Part shown: positions 34,488 to 43,565 of the stretch, in pieces | How positions within the stretch are numbered: the stretch's first letter is position 1 | How the letters are laid out: every line of letters begins with the position of its first letter | DNA from: Sphingomonas telluris | GTDB lineage: Bacteria; Pseudomonadota; Alphaproteobacteria; Sphingomonadales; Sphingomonadaceae | Reading direction: 5' to 3' | Length of the DNA: 64,000 bases | NCBI RefSeq assembly: GCF_022568775.1 | Contig: NZ_JAKZHW010000001.1 | Location: 1,984,001-2,048,000 of the forward strand | The notes under the pieces: model-generated | What the model was told of the DNA's origin: nothing | The model's database searches: none | Seen by the model: the letters and a program-made list of their open reading frames with translations, nothing else | Made by a program: the position numbers and the translations under genes

Positions 34488-35980
34488 CGCTTCGCGGCCT
34501 CCGCCAGCTCGTAGAGATAATCGACGTAGAACATTGCGGACTCGTCGAGCCCCGCGACCTTCGGGTTCTTGCTGTCGATCAGGTACCATTCGTCCGGAGC
34601 ATGCGCCCCGCCGCCCGTGCCGAGCCCGAAGCCGACCGCCGGGCGCTTGAGGGGCGGACCGGTGAAGGTCACGCCCGGCCAGGAACCGGCCAGCCGCGGG
34701 TTGAGCGAATAGTCGACCTTCGCCTTCTTCAGTGACGCGATCTGCGACTTCACGAGGACGCTGTTCTCGTCCGTCTCGGTCGGGCTGTAGCCGCCGCTGA
34801 CGTTGACGACGATGTCGCCGAAGCCGCGCTTGGCGAGGTGCGCCTTCAGCTTCGCCTCGGCTTCCTCACGCGTCATGTCGGGGACCAGGCGGAAATCCAT
34901 CTTGGCTTCGGCGCGACCCGGCAGGACCGTCTTGCCCCCGGGACCCGTGTAGCCGCTGACCAGGCCTTCGATGTTCACCGTCGGCTGGGATGCCAGCCGG
35001 TACGAAGCGGTGAGGAAATCCTCATCCTTGTACCAATGCTTGATGCCGAGTTGCTTCATGATGTCTGTTTCGCTGGAGTTCTTCACGCCGGCGGCGATCA
35101 GCTCCTTCTGGCGCGCGGTGAGCGGCTTCACATTGTCGAACCAGCCGTCGATCGCGGGCGTCTGGCCGTCTTCGGCGACGAGCGTGTTGAGCGCCTTCAC
35201 CAGGCGCCACGCCGGGCTGTCGAGATTGGCCTTGAGGCTGGAATGGACATCCTTTGCCGGTCCGCGGCCCCAATGTTCGCCGCTCGAGATCAGCTGCACC
35301 TCGATCACGCCCTTGGCGCCGAGATCGATCGACGTGGCGCCATTGCTCTCCTGCCCCGCGCCCGGGATGATCACGCCGATCGTCTTCTTGAGCGCTGCCG
35401 CCGCTTCCGGATCGCTGACAATCTGGCGGAAGTGCGGGGAGGCGATTTCCTCCTCGCCTTCGGCAACAAGCACAATGTTCACAGGCAGCTTGCGCCCCGT
35501 GTCCTTGAACGCATGGAGCGCAGCGAGGAACGCCGTCTCCGGTCCCTTCTGGTTGACGGCGCCGCGGCCGACGATCGCCTTGCCTTCCGCCCGGTCGACC
35601 AGGCGGCCTTCGAGAGGCGGCGACGACCATTCCTTCGGGTCATACTGCTTCACGTCGTACATGAAGTAGATGCCGAGCGTCGTCGGAGCGCCCGCATCGA
35701 GTGTCGCGAAAACGCCCGGAACGCCGTCGGTTTTCACGACGCGCGCCTGCTGGAAGCCCGCGTCGAGCAGGCGCTTGCGCATGTATTCGGCGCCGCCGTC
35801 GACGTTGGTCTTCTCGGCCGCGATGGTAGGATTCGCGATCCAGTCCTGCAGCCGCTTCAGGTTGGCGTCGTGACTCCCCTTTACCGACGCCGCGAGCTGT
35901 GCCCGATTCGGCGTTTCGGCAAGCGCCGGAAGCGCGGTGCAGGTCATCAAAGCGGCAACGGCCGCGCAAGCGAAACGCAT
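34484..35980 (-). CDS. M20-family peptidase-like protein with altered metal ligands
   Basis: A 498-residue exported protein (signal ending PALAE near residue 22) with the M20 fold: EWSSPPLEGRLVD, GRGA, and AEGEEEIASPHF near 173-184. The C-terminal GTGGGAHAPDEWYLID holds the last ligand His. The canonical metal His of GHYDVQ is Met107 here (YFMYDVKQ), and the bridging Asp of GRGAxDDKG is Asn143 (GRGAVNQKG). Hydrolase activity on a normal two-zinc plan is therefore uncertain. It lies inside the repair-gene neighbourhood on the opposite strand. Confidence 0.8.
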   Translation of the reverse strand: MRFACAAVAALMTCTALPALAETPNRAQLAASVKGSHDANLKRLQDWIANPTIAAEKTNVDGGAEYMRKRLLDAGFQQARVVKTDGVPGVFATLDAGAPTTLGIYFMYDVKQYDPKEWSSPPLEGRLVDRAEGKAIVGRGAVNQKGPETAFLAALHAFKDTGRKLPVNIVLVAEGEEEIASPHFRQIVSDPEAAAALKKTIGVIIPGAGQESNGATSIDLGAKGVIEVQLISSGEHWGRGPAKDVHSSLKANLDSPAWRLVKALNTLVAEDGQTPAIDGWFDNVKPLTARQKELIAAGVKNSSETDIMKQLGIKHWYKDEDFLTASYRLASQPTVNIEGLVSGYTGPGGKTVLPGRAEAKMDFRLVPDMTREEAEAKLKAHLAKRGFGDIVVNVSGGYSPTETDENSVLVKSQIASLKKAKVDYSLNPRLAGSWPGVTFTGPPLKRPAVGFGLGTGGGAHAPDEWYLIDSKNPKVAGLDESAMFYVDYLYELAEAAKR

Positions 35981-36082
35981 CGTGAGACTCTCCCCTGTAC
36001 AATTTTCCGATCGGAGAATTGCGGCAATATCGGCAACTGTCCAGCCACTGGACTCAAACGGGGAGCGCGCTAACGCGAAGCG

Positions 36083-36535
36083 GTGCGTTACTTCCTCGAC
36101 ACCGAGTATAATGGCGTTGGCGGTGCCCTACTCAGCCTGGCGCTGGTGCCGGACGACGGCGACGAGCTTTACCTGACGCTCCAGACCGACCAACCGATCG
36201 TGCAATGGGTTCAGCGGCACGTGGTCCCCTATCTCGACATGGTGCCGGAGCAGCTTTCATGCCCCCGGCTCACCCAGCGCGACGCCGCGCACGCGCTGGA
36301 GCGCTATCTCCGCCATGACGAGAAGCCTTTGATCTACGCCGACTGGCCAGAGGATATCGCCCAGTTCTGCAACCTGATGATCACCGGCGAAGGGGATATG
36401 GTTGAAGTTCGGGACGTTACCTTCAGGCTCGTCCCGATGAGCAATTTCAGCACGGCGGCGAATAGCAAGGTGCCGCACAATGCGCTTCACGACGCTCGGG
36501 CGCTCAGGGATCACATTCTGGCACTTGAGCCCTGA
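36083..36535 (+). CDS. DEDD 3'-5' exoribonuclease (Rv2179c-like)
   Basis: A 150-residue single-domain RNase-H-fold nuclease. Acidic motif I is FLDTEYNG at residues 4-11, motif II Asp is in IYADWPEDIAQF near 88, and motif III is HNALHDARALRDHI near 132-145. This fits the Rv2179c exoribonuclease family, which trims 3' overhangs of RNA. The start is GTG 36083. It lies 23 bases upstream of pdeM on the same strand. Confidence 0.82.
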   Translation: MRYFLDTEYNGVGGALLSLALVPDDGDELYLTLQTDQPIVQWVQRHVVPYLDMVPEQLSCPRLTQRDAAHALERYLRHDEKPLIYADWPEDIAQFCNLMITGEGDMVEVRDVTFRLVPMSNFSTAANSKVPHNALHDARALRDHILALEP

Positions 36536-36558
36536 CGCGGCTCGTCTAAACCGGGGTC

Positions 36559-37221
36559 ATGGTTCCCTTTTCGTTCGCAGGCGAAACGTTCGTCGCGTCG
36601 CCGCAAGGCGCGCTTCATTGGCCCGCCCAAGAGGCGCTACTCGTGGCTGACCTGCATCTCGAAAAGGCGAGCTGGTTCGCCCGCCTTGGCCAGTTCCTCC
36701 CGCCCTATGATTCGGTCGCGACCCTGACGGCGCTGAAGGAGGTCGTCGCGGCAACGGGCGTTCGGCGGCTCTATTGCCTGGGCGACAGCTTCCACGACCG
36801 CTTCGGCTGCGACCGTCTGCCGGAGCAGGCGCGGGAGCTTCTGCTGGAGATGACGGAAAGCCTCGATTGGACCTGGATCCTCGGGAACCATGACCCGGGA
36901 TTCGCCGACCATTGTGGAGGCACGCTCGTCGAGGAAGCGGAAGTGTCGGGAATCGTCCTTCGCCACGAGGCGATCCGCGACGACCTGCGCCCGGAAATCT
37001 CAGGCCATTTCCACCCAAAGTTTCGAGTCAACGTGCGCGGCCGGCACGTCTCGCGGCGCTGCTTCGTCGCCACTTCGACCAAGCTGATACTGCCGGCGTT
37101 CGGTTCGCTCACGGGCGGCCTCGACGCCTCGCATCCGGAAATCATGAAGAGCGTCGGCGGTCGGGCCTCCGCACTGGTCCCCGTTCAGGACCGGATGCTG
37201 CGCTTCCCGATCGCGGCCTAG
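36559..37221 (+). CDS. pdeM: Ligase-associated DNA damage response endonuclease PdeM
   Basis: A 220-residue calcineurin-like phosphoesterase. Its metal-binding motifs are VADLHLEKASWFARLG near residue 31, CLGDSFHDRFG near 75, ILGNHDPGF near 112, and ISGHFHPKFRV near 155. PdeM is the nuclease partner of the Lhr helicase set. In this window the set is split across about 6.7 kb. The stop overlaps that of the convergent small gene (CTAG). Confidence 0.9.
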   Translation: MVPFSFAGETFVASPQGALHWPAQEALLVADLHLEKASWFARLGQFLPPYDSVATLTALKEVVAATGVRRLYCLGDSFHDRFGCDRLPEQARELLLEMTESLDWTWILGNHDPGFADHCGGTLVEEAEVSGIVLRHEAIRDDLRPEISGHFHPKFRVNVRGRHVSRRCFVATSTKLILPAFGSLTGGLDASHPEIMKSVGGRASALVPVQDRMLRFPIAA

Positions 37222-37460
37222 TCGGCCTTCACCTCGATCGCCATTGCACCGGTGGGCGAGAGCACCAACCGGGCCGTCGCTAGCCGCCGCTTGCCGAACG
37301 TCGCCGCCTGAAGCTCGTTGCGGGCGGCATGGTGGTCGAACTTGAAGCCATGCTCATCCGCCTGCTGCTTCAGCTGATCCAGGTGGCTTTCGAGGTCGGC
37401 GATCCCCTCTTCAGGATCGAAGCGCATGGTGACCGAAAGGTCCGGGCGGTGCGTGGTCAT
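37218..37460 (-). CDS. Small hypothetical protein
   Basis: An 80-residue protein with amphipathic helices (EEGIADLESHLDQLKQQADE) and a C-terminal strand pair (ARLVLSPTGAMAIEVKAD). I start it at ATG 37460, preceded by AAGGA; ATG 37472 would add four residues. No domain is recognised. Its stop overlaps pdeM by four bases. Confidence 0.6.
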   Translation of the reverse strand: MTTHRPDLSVTMRFDPEEGIADLESHLDQLKQQADEHGFKFDHHAARNELQAATFGKRRLATARLVLSPTGAMAIEVKAD

Positions 37461-37541
37461 TGGGTCCTTCATCCACAGCATCGGGCCCGCCGACAAGCCC
37501 GCAATTGCGCGCCGCCTCCGCTGCCCATAGACGTTTCGTCC

Positions 37542-38828
37542 ATGAAACTTGCTTGTCGCTCCGTCGCCGCCGCAGCCCTGCTGCTCGTTGCCAGCCCCGC
37601 ATTGTCTCAATCGATCCTGCCGGACGTGCAGAAGCGCATCGACCGCATCCTCAAGAAGACCCCGCTGATCGACGGCCACAACGACGTTCCGGAGCAGGTC
37701 CGCGAGAATTGGAAGATGAGCGTCGAGGGCCTCGCCAGCGGCTCCGACAAGCGCCAGCCCAACCCGATGATGACTGACATGGAGCGGCTCCATCAGGGCC
37801 ATGTCGGCGGGCAGTTCTGGTCGGTCTACATCGACGCCGCCGTGCACGGCGACGAGGCGATCCGGCAGACGCTGGAGCAGATCGACATCGTGACGCGGCT
37901 GGTGAAGGCCTATCCGAACGACCTCGAGCTGGCGTCGACGGCAGACGACTTCGAGCGCATCCACCGCAAGGGCAAGATCGCCTCGGTCATGGGCGTCGAG
38001 GGCGGGCACCAGATCGGCGGGTCGATGGCCGCGCTGCGCCAGTACTATCGTCTGGGCGCGCGCTACATGACGCTCACGCACTTCGCGACTAACGACTGGG
38101 CGGACAGCGCGACCGACGATCCCAAGTACGGCGGCCTCAGCCCGTTCGGCGTCGAAGTGGTCAAGGAAATGAACCGCATCGGCATGTTGGTCGATCTCGC
38201 CCACGTGTCGCCCGACACGATGAAGGACGCGATCGAGGCGTCGAAGGCGCCGGTCATCTTCTCGCACAGCAATGCGCGAGCGCTGTCCGACCATCCGCGC
38301 AACGTGCCGGACGACGTCCTTGCCATGCTTCCCTCGAACGGAGGCGTGGTAATGGTCAACTTCTACACGGGCTATCTGTCCGAGCCGTTCCGCCAGTGGA
38401 ACGCGACCCGCGCGGCTGAGGAAGCGCGGCAGAAGACCCTGCTCACCGGCCAGCCCGACAAGCGTGAAGCGGCGATGAAGGCGTGGGACGCAGCCCATCC
38501 CGCGCCGACGGCAGACGTCGGCCTGATCGCCGACCACATCGAGCATATCGTGAAGGTGGCCGGCCACGATCATGTCGGCCTCGGCGGCGACCTCGACGGA
38601 ATTCCCTACGACCAATCGCCCGCCGGCATGAACAGCGTCAGCGGCTATCCTTTGATCTTTGCCGAGCTGATCCGTCGCGGTTGGAACGACAAGGATCTGG
38701 CCAAGCTCGCTGGCGGCAACATCCTGCGCGTGCTTCGGCAGGCGGAGGCCGTTTCCGCGTCGATGAAGGACGTGCCGCCGTCGCTCGCGACCTTGCCTGC
38801 GGCGACGCCCGCGCCCAAATCGGAGTGA
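37542..38828 (+). CDS. Membrane dipeptidase (peptidase M19)
   Basis: A 428-residue exported protein (signal ending PALSQ near residue 23). All metal-site motifs are intact: DGHNDVPEQ at 45-53 (H46, D48), VMGVEGGHQIGG, LVDLAHVSPDTM, IFSHSNARALSDHPRN and VGLGGDLDGI. Members hydrolyse dipeptides, including D-amino-acid-containing ones. It is coupled to the next gene (TGATG). Compared with the paralogue at 17913-19034, it shows which ligands that protein has lost. Confidence 0.93.
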   Translation: MKLACRSVAAAALLLVASPALSQSILPDVQKRIDRILKKTPLIDGHNDVPEQVRENWKMSVEGLASGSDKRQPNPMMTDMERLHQGHVGGQFWSVYIDAAVHGDEAIRQTLEQIDIVTRLVKAYPNDLELASTADDFERIHRKGKIASVMGVEGGHQIGGSMAALRQYYRLGARYMTLTHFATNDWADSATDDPKYGGLSPFGVEVVKEMNRIGMLVDLAHVSPDTMKDAIEASKAPVIFSHSNARALSDHPRNVPDDVLAMLPSNGGVVMVNFYTGYLSEPFRQWNATRAAEEARQKTLLTGQPDKREAAMKAWDAAHPAPTADVGLIADHIEHIVKVAGHDHVGLGGDLDGIPYDQSPAGMNSVSGYPLIFAELIRRGWNDKDLAKLAGGNILRVLRQAEAVSASMKDVPPSLATLPAATPAPKSE

Positions 38829-39484
38829 TGAACCCGCCGCTCAAAGCGACGATCGTCCCCGTCACGCCGCTGCAGCAGAACTGCACCCTGCTGTGGTGCA
38901 CGAAGACGATGCGCGGCGCTTTCGTCGATCCGGGCGGAGACCTCCCCCGGCTGAAGGCCGCTGCCGGGCAAGCAGGCGTTACGATCGAGAAGATCCTGCT
39001 GACCCACGGCCATATCGACCATTGCGGCTCTGCCGGCATCTTTGCCGAGGAGCTGGGCGTGGAGATCGAAGGGCCGCACGAAGCCGACATGTACTGGATC
39101 GCCAAGCTGGACGAAGACGGGCAGCGCTGGGGGATTCCGGGCAAGCCGTTCGTCCCGGCCCGTTGGCTGGAGGACGGCGACACGGTGACCGTCGGCGAGC
39201 TGACCTTCAACGTCCGTCACTGCCCAGGCCATACGCCGGGCCACGTCGTCTTCCACCATCCGGAGTCGAAGCTGGCAATCGTCGGTGACGTCTTGTTCAA
39301 GGGCTCGATCGGCCGCTGGGACTTCCCGATGGGCAATCATCAGCAGCTCATCGACTCGATCACGCAGCGCCTCTGGCCAATGGGCGGCGACACCGCGTTC
39401 GTTCCCGGCCACGGCCCGATGTCCACCTTCGCGCATGAGCGCGCGACCAATCCGCTCGTGGGCGATGCGGCACTAGCAGCGTAA
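38828..39484 (+). CDS. MBL-fold hydrolase (glyoxalase II-like)
   Basis: A 218-residue metallo-beta-lactamase-fold protein. It has LLTHGHIDHCGSAG near residue 58 with the full HxHxDH, VRHCPGHTPGHVVF with the next His, AIVGDVLFKGSIGRWD with the bridging Asp, and FVPGHGPMS with the last His. It resembles YcbL/GloB-type thioesterases. The ATG overlaps the dipeptidase stop by one base. Confidence 0.9.
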   Translation: MNPPLKATIVPVTPLQQNCTLLWCTKTMRGAFVDPGGDLPRLKAAAGQAGVTIEKILLTHGHIDHCGSAGIFAEELGVEIEGPHEADMYWIAKLDEDGQRWGIPGKPFVPARWLEDGDTVTVGELTFNVRHCPGHTPGHVVFHHPESKLAIVGDVLFKGSIGRWDFPMGNHQQLIDSITQRLWPMGGDTAFVPGHGPMSTFAHERATNPLVGDAALAA

Positions 39485-39509
39485 CTTTTTCCTAAGGCCG
39501 GAGGATGCA

Positions 39510-40040
39510 GTGGCGAAGCTCGTCTTTGGGATGAACCAATCGCTCGACGGCTATGTCGACCACACGGCGTTCGGTCCGAGCGCCACGCTTTTCCGGCATT
39601 TCATCGAGCAGGCGCGCGACCAGGCCGGCAGTCTGTACGGGCGCAAGCTCTACGAGATCATGCGCTACTGGGACGAGGATCATCCCGAATGGAGCGACGC
39701 CGACCGCGAGTTCGCCGACGCGTGGCGTCGCCAGCCGAAGTGGGTCGTCTCGCGCTCACTGAAGGAGGTCGGTCCCAACGCTACCCTCATCGCGGACGAT
39801 CTCGAGGCTACAGTCCGCAAGCTGAAGGCCGAGGTAGCTGGAGAGATCCAGGTGGGTGGACCGGTCCTGGCACGAAGCCTGGGCGATCTCGGCCTTATCG
39901 ATGAGTATCGCATCTACTTGCATCCCGCGGTGACCGGCGGGGGCAATCCCTATTTCGCTGGGCCGCGGCCGCCGCTTCGCTTCGTGGACAGTGAACGAAT
40001 CGACAAGGATGTGATCAGGCTGACCTACGTTCCCGCCTGA
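39510..40040 (+). CDS. Dihydrofolate reductase family protein (RibD C-terminal-like)
   Basis: A 176-residue protein starting with GTG after GGAGGAT. It has the DHFR/RibD fold motifs FGMNQSLDGYVD at the N-terminus, LYGRKLYEIM near 47, and IQVGGPVLARSLGDLGLIDEY near 117-137. The final part is YLHPAVTGGGNPYF. Members are usually NADPH-dependent reductases of unknown substrate and are seldom true folate enzymes. Confidence 0.85.
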   Translation: MAKLVFGMNQSLDGYVDHTAFGPSATLFRHFIEQARDQAGSLYGRKLYEIMRYWDEDHPEWSDADREFADAWRRQPKWVVSRSLKEVGPNATLIADDLEATVRKLKAEVAGEIQVGGPVLARSLGDLGLIDEYRIYLHPAVTGGGNPYFAGPRPPLRFVDSERIDKDVIRLTYVPA

Positions 40041-40052
40041 GTTCTTGCGAGA

Positions 40053-40307
40053 TCAGCGATGCGGGCAGCCGGGCCAGCAGCAGGGACGGCGCTTGCCTTC
40101 GCGGAGGTTCGAGCAGCCCCAGTCGATGCGCTTGCGCCGGGTCTCGTCCTTCTTCGCAGACTCGACCCAGCAGATCCATTCGTTGCGAGCCAGCGGCGTA
40201 ATGTCTTCCCACGTCCGCAGCGCTTCCGCGTCGTGCGTCAGCGCCTGGAGCAGATCGTCAGGAAGTTCATGGACGACACCGCCCGGGATGTTTCGCAAGT
40301 CCGTCAT
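40053..40307 (-). CDS. YdeI/OmpD-associated family protein
   Basis: An 84-residue protein matching the C-terminal part of the YdeI family, with VHELPDDLLQALTHDAEALR, ITPLARNEWICWVESAKK and the closing GKRRPCCWPGCPHR. YdeI of Salmonella is linked to resistance to antimicrobial peptides. Short versions like this are common in Alphaproteobacteria and uncharacterised. Confidence 0.8.
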   Translation of the reverse strand: MTDLRNIPGGVVHELPDDLLQALTHDAEALRTWEDITPLARNEWICWVESAKKDETRRKRIDWGCSNLREGKRRPCCWPGCPHR

Positions 40308-40506
40308 CGGCTAGGGCGACCGTATAGCTGATGAATCCGGCGCGGTGGAAACCCCCTTCGCCAACCCCTGCCGAACGTCTTGCGCTGGCGAGGCATTTCG
40401 CTATAGGAGCCGTCGTTCGCGACGATCCAGCCGCCGCCGCGGGGCCTCCCCGCCAGGACGAGGCGGAGATCGTCGCAATTTTTATTGCTAATTTGAAGGT
40501 GCCGGA

Positions 40507-40686
40507 ATGGCTGTCCCTAAGAGAAAAACTTCGCCGTCCAAGCGCAACATGCGCCGCAGCCATCACGCGCTGAAGGCGACGACGTTCCAGGAATGCCCGA
40601 ACTGCGGTGAGCTGAAGCTGCCGCACAACCTGTGCCAGGCTTGCGGCCACTACAACGGCCGCGAGATCGTCTCGACCGAGGCCTGA
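40507..40686 (+). CDS. rpmF: 50S ribosomal protein L32
   Basis: A 59-residue protein, [20 protein letters not shown] at the start, with a zinc ribbon [20 protein letters not shown] at residues 34-53. This is the standard bL32 sequence type with four cysteines. It is followed 29 bases later by plsX, the usual rpmF-plsX-fabH arrangement that ties ribosome and fatty-acid synthesis. Confidence 0.97.
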   Translation: MAVPKRKTSPSKRNMRRSHHALKATTFQECPNCGELKLPHNLCQACGHYNGREIVSTEA

Positions 40687-40715
40687 GCCGGACGGGAGGC
40701 GCGGGGCTGTAAGCG

Positions 40716-41762
40716 ATGGACGCAGGCCCGCGTATCGCGATCGACGCAATGGGGGGTGACACTGGCCCGGCGGTGGTAATCGCCGGGATCGAGCGTGCAC
40801 GCCGCAAAGATTCGTCCCTTCACTTCCTCCTCTATGGCGATGAGAAACTCATTCGGGCCGAGCTGAAGACTCACCCGAAGCTGAAGCCCGCAGTGACCGT
40901 CTGTCACACGCCGGAATCCATCGCCTCCACCGAAAAGCCGAGCCAGGCGATCCGCCGGGCCAAGACGACATCCATGGGCGTCGCCATCGCGGCCGTGAAG
41001 GACGGCCAGGCCGACGCGGCCGTATCCGGCGGTAACACCGGCGCACTGATGGCGATGGCCAAGCTGGCACTACGGACGATGCCCGGCATCGACCGCCCGG
41101 CCCTGGCAGCGCTGCTGCCGACGCTTGGCGACCAGGATTGCGTGATGCTCGACCTTGGCGCCAACACCGAGTGCGATGCGCAGAACCTCGTCCAGTTCGC
41201 GGTCATGGGCTCCGCTTATGCGCGCACAGTCCTCAGCATCTCGAAGCCGCGAGTGAAGCTGCTCAACATCGGCACCGAGGAGCTCAAGGGCACCGACGAG
41301 CTCAAGGAGGCGGCGGCGCTCCTGCGGGAGGCCGACTATTTGCCGCTACGATTCGACGGCTTCGTGGAGGGCGACCAGCTCTCGCGCGGCAATCTCGACG
41401 TGGTCGTCACCGACGGCTTTTCGGGCAACATCGCGCTGAAGACCGCGGAAGGCACGGCTCGGTTCGTCACCGACCTGCTGCGCCGTGCCTTCAAGAGCTC
41501 GCTCCGCTCGAAGGCCGGCTTCGCTCTGTCGAAGCCCGCGCTGAACCTTCTCAAGGTGCATCTCGACCCGAACAACCACAACGGCGCGGTCTTCCTCGGA
41601 CTCAACGGCCTGATCGTGAAGAGCCATGGCGGCGCGAATGCGAAGGGCGTCGCCAACGCCATCGCGGTCGCGGCTAGCATGGTTCGCAACGACATTACGC
41701 GTAAGATCGGCGACGATCTCGACAACTTCCGCGCGCACGCGTTCAACGAGGCTGCTCAGTGA
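40716..41762 (+). CDS. plsX: Phosphate acyltransferase PlsX
   Basis: A 348-residue enzyme that makes acyl-phosphate from acyl-ACP for phospholipid synthesis. It begins [18 protein letters not shown] and includes [15 protein letters not shown] near residue 110, [20 protein letters not shown] near 145, and [19 protein letters not shown] near 230. The stop overlaps the fabH start (GTGA). Confidence 0.96.
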   Translation: MDAGPRIAIDAMGGDTGPAVVIAGIERARRKDSSLHFLLYGDEKLIRAELKTHPKLKPAVTVCHTPESIASTEKPSQAIRRAKTTSMGVAIAAVKDGQADAAVSGGNTGALMAMAKLALRTMPGIDRPALAALLPTLGDQDCVMLDLGANTECDAQNLVQFAVMGSAYARTVLSISKPRVKLLNIGTEELKGTDELKEAAALLREADYLPLRFDGFVEGDQLSRGNLDVVVTDGFSGNIALKTAEGTARFVTDLLRRAFKSSLRSKAGFALSKPALNLLKVHLDPNNHNGAVFLGLNGLIVKSHGGANAKGVANAIAVAASMVRNDITRKIGDDLDNFRAHAFNEAAQ

Positions 41763-42718
41763 CTTTGCGTTCCGTCATTGCTGGAACCGGTTCCAGCCTT
41801 CCCAAGCGCCGCGTCGACAATGAAGAACTGGCCCAGCAGGTCGACACGTCCGACCAGTGGATCGTCGAGCGCACGGGAATCCGCAGCCGCTACATCGCCG
41901 GCGAAGGCGAAACGACCGCGACCCTCGCGACCGAGGCTGCGCGGCTTGCTCTCGAAAATGCCGGCATCAGTGCTTCCGAAGTCGACCTGATCGTCCTCGC
42001 AACCGCCACGCCCGACCAGACCTTCCCGTCGTCAGCGACCAAGGTTCAGGCCGCGCTGGGGATCGACGATTGCGTGGCGTTCGACGTCCACGCCGTATGC
42101 ACCGGCTTCCTCTACGCAGTGACCGTTGCGGATTCGATGCTCCGCGCCGGAACGGGGCGGACAGCTCTCGTGATCGGCGCGGAGACGTTCAGCCGCCTGC
42201 TCGACTGGGAAGACCGCACGACCTGCGTGCTGTTCGGCGACGGCGCGGGCGCGCTCGTGCTCCGTGCAGAGGATGGCGATCGCGGAATCCTCGCGACCAA
42301 GCTCCACGCGGACGGCCGCCACAACGACCTGTTGTTCGTCGACGGCGGACCTTCCAGCACCGGAACAGTGGGCAAGCTTCGAATGAAGGGCCGCGAGGTG
42401 TTCCGGCACGCGGTCGTGAACCTGGCTGAGGTAATGAACGAGGTTCTCGACAAGGCCGGTTTGACATCCGGCGACGTGGACTGGGTGGTGCCCCATCAGG
42501 CGAATGCGCGAATTCTTGATGCCACCGCGAAGAAATTAAGCCTTCCGTCAGGAAAAGTGGTCGTTACTGTCGACAAGCATGCCAACACGTCGGCGGCATC
42601 CGTGCCGCTTGCATTGGACACGGCGGTGAAGGATGGACGAATCAAGCGAGGAGATATCGTCGTCCTGGAAGCGATGGGTGGCGGTTTCACGTGGGGGGCT
42701 GCGGTCCTCAGGTATTGA
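41759..42718 (+). CDS. fabH: Beta-ketoacyl-ACP synthase III
   Basis: A 319-residue condensing enzyme that starts fatty-acid synthesis from acetyl-CoA and malonyl-ACP. The catalytic triad is visible: Cys in [13 protein letters not shown] near residue 113, His in [12 protein letters not shown] near 245, and Asn in [16 protein letters not shown] near 275. The start is GTG 41759, overlapping the plsX stop. Confidence 0.96.
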   Translation: MTLRSVIAGTGSSLPKRRVDNEELAQQVDTSDQWIVERTGIRSRYIAGEGETTATLATEAARLALENAGISASEVDLIVLATATPDQTFPSSATKVQAALGIDDCVAFDVHAVCTGFLYAVTVADSMLRAGTGRTALVIGAETFSRLLDWEDRTTCVLFGDGAGALVLRAEDGDRGILATKLHADGRHNDLLFVDGGPSSTGTVGKLRMKGREVFRHAVVNLAEVMNEVLDKAGLTSGDVDWVVPHQANARILDATAKKLSLPSGKVVVTVDKHANTSAASVPLALDTAVKDGRIKRGDIVVLEAMGGGFTWGAAVLRY

Positions 42719-42832
42719 AAAGTAATGGAAATTAGCCGACAATGTCGCATTGCCGACACGAGTGAATTCCGTTACGCAGATGTAATGTGCCGCATCGGGG
42801 GAAGCGGCGGTTTAGGGCGGGAGAAGCAGTAG

Positions 42833-43162
42833 ATGGCCGACCTCGGCATCGCTCGGATGAGCAAGGAAGCAGGATTGGGCGGGACTTTGACGCGTGCCGA
42901 CTTGGCGGACGTCGTCCATAATCGGCTCGGCCTGTCGCGTGCCGAATCCGCCCAGCTCGTCGAGCGCGTTCTTCACCACATGTGCCACGCTCTGTCGGAA
43001 GGACAGAACGTGAAGATCTCCGGATTCGGCAGCTTCATCCTGCGCGACAAGGGTCAGCGCGTTGGCCGGAACCCGAAGACCGGTATCGAGGTCGCGATCG
43101 CTCCGCGGCGTGTGATGACGTTCCGCGCCAGCCAGATCATGCGCGACCGGATCGCGAGATAA
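42833..43162 (+). CDS. ihfA: Integration host factor subunit alpha
   Basis: A 109-residue HU/IHF-fold protein. The core is [20 protein letters not shown] with the DNA-intercalating arm containing GRNPKTG, then [18 protein letters not shown]. It has about ten more N-terminal residues than typical IhfA; ATG 42857 (MSKEAG) is an alternative start. It is followed by the MerR-like gene as in most Alphaproteobacteria. Confidence 0.93.
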   Translation: MADLGIARMSKEAGLGGTLTRADLADVVHNRLGLSRAESAQLVERVLHHMCHALSEGQNVKISGFGSFILRDKGQRVGRNPKTGIEVAIAPRRVMTFRASQIMRDRIAR

Positions 43163-43169
43163 TCTAGCG

Positions 43170-43565
43170 ATGGCGACGGGGGAAAAGGACCCGGCCGCCT
43201 TCAGGACCATCGGCGAGCTCTCTACCGAGCTCGGCGTTGCTCAGCACATCCTGCGCTATTGGGAGACGAAGTTCCCGCAACTGCGCCCGCTGCAGCGTGC
43301 GGGCAACCGCCGCTACTATCGCCCAGCAGACGTCGAGCTCGCGCGGACGATCCACCGGCTGTTGAACAACGAAGGCTACACCGTCCGTGGTGTACAGAAG
43401 CTGTTGCGGACCAAGGACGTGCCGCCAGCGGCTGCGGGCGAAATAGTCGCCATCGGCGATGCGGCTATTGCGCTGGAACAACCGGTGTCGAGACCAAGCA
43501 ATGGCCTGGATGTCGAGCGTCTCAAGGCCCTCCGCCATCAGCTCGCGAGCCTGATCGAAGACTAA
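43170..43565 (+). CDS. MerR family transcriptional regulator
   Basis: A 131-residue protein with an N-terminal MerR winged HTH (IGELSTELGVAQHILRYWET, then RAGNRRYYRPADVELARTIH and GYTVRGVQKLL). The short C-terminal part lacks metal-binding cysteines. This gene is conserved next to ihfA in Alphaproteobacteria. Its stop overlaps that of the convergent SixA-like gene. Confidence 0.9.
   Translation: MATGEKDPAAFRTIGELSTELGVAQHILRYWETKFPQLRPLQRAGNRRYYRPADVELARTIHRLLNNEGYTVRGVQKLLRTKDVPPAAAGEIVAIGDAAIALEQPVSRPSNGLDVERLKALRHQLASLIED

Noticed and set aside
37473..38615. Large N-terminal extension of the minus-strand gene at 37218
   Set aside because: It is antisense to a canonical M19 dipeptidase with all catalytic motifs; only the last 80 residues, beyond that gene, are credible.
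40331..40573. 80-residue open frame upstream of plsX
   Set aside because: It overlaps rpmF in another frame, and rpmF is unmistakable. No ribosome-binding site or motif supports it.
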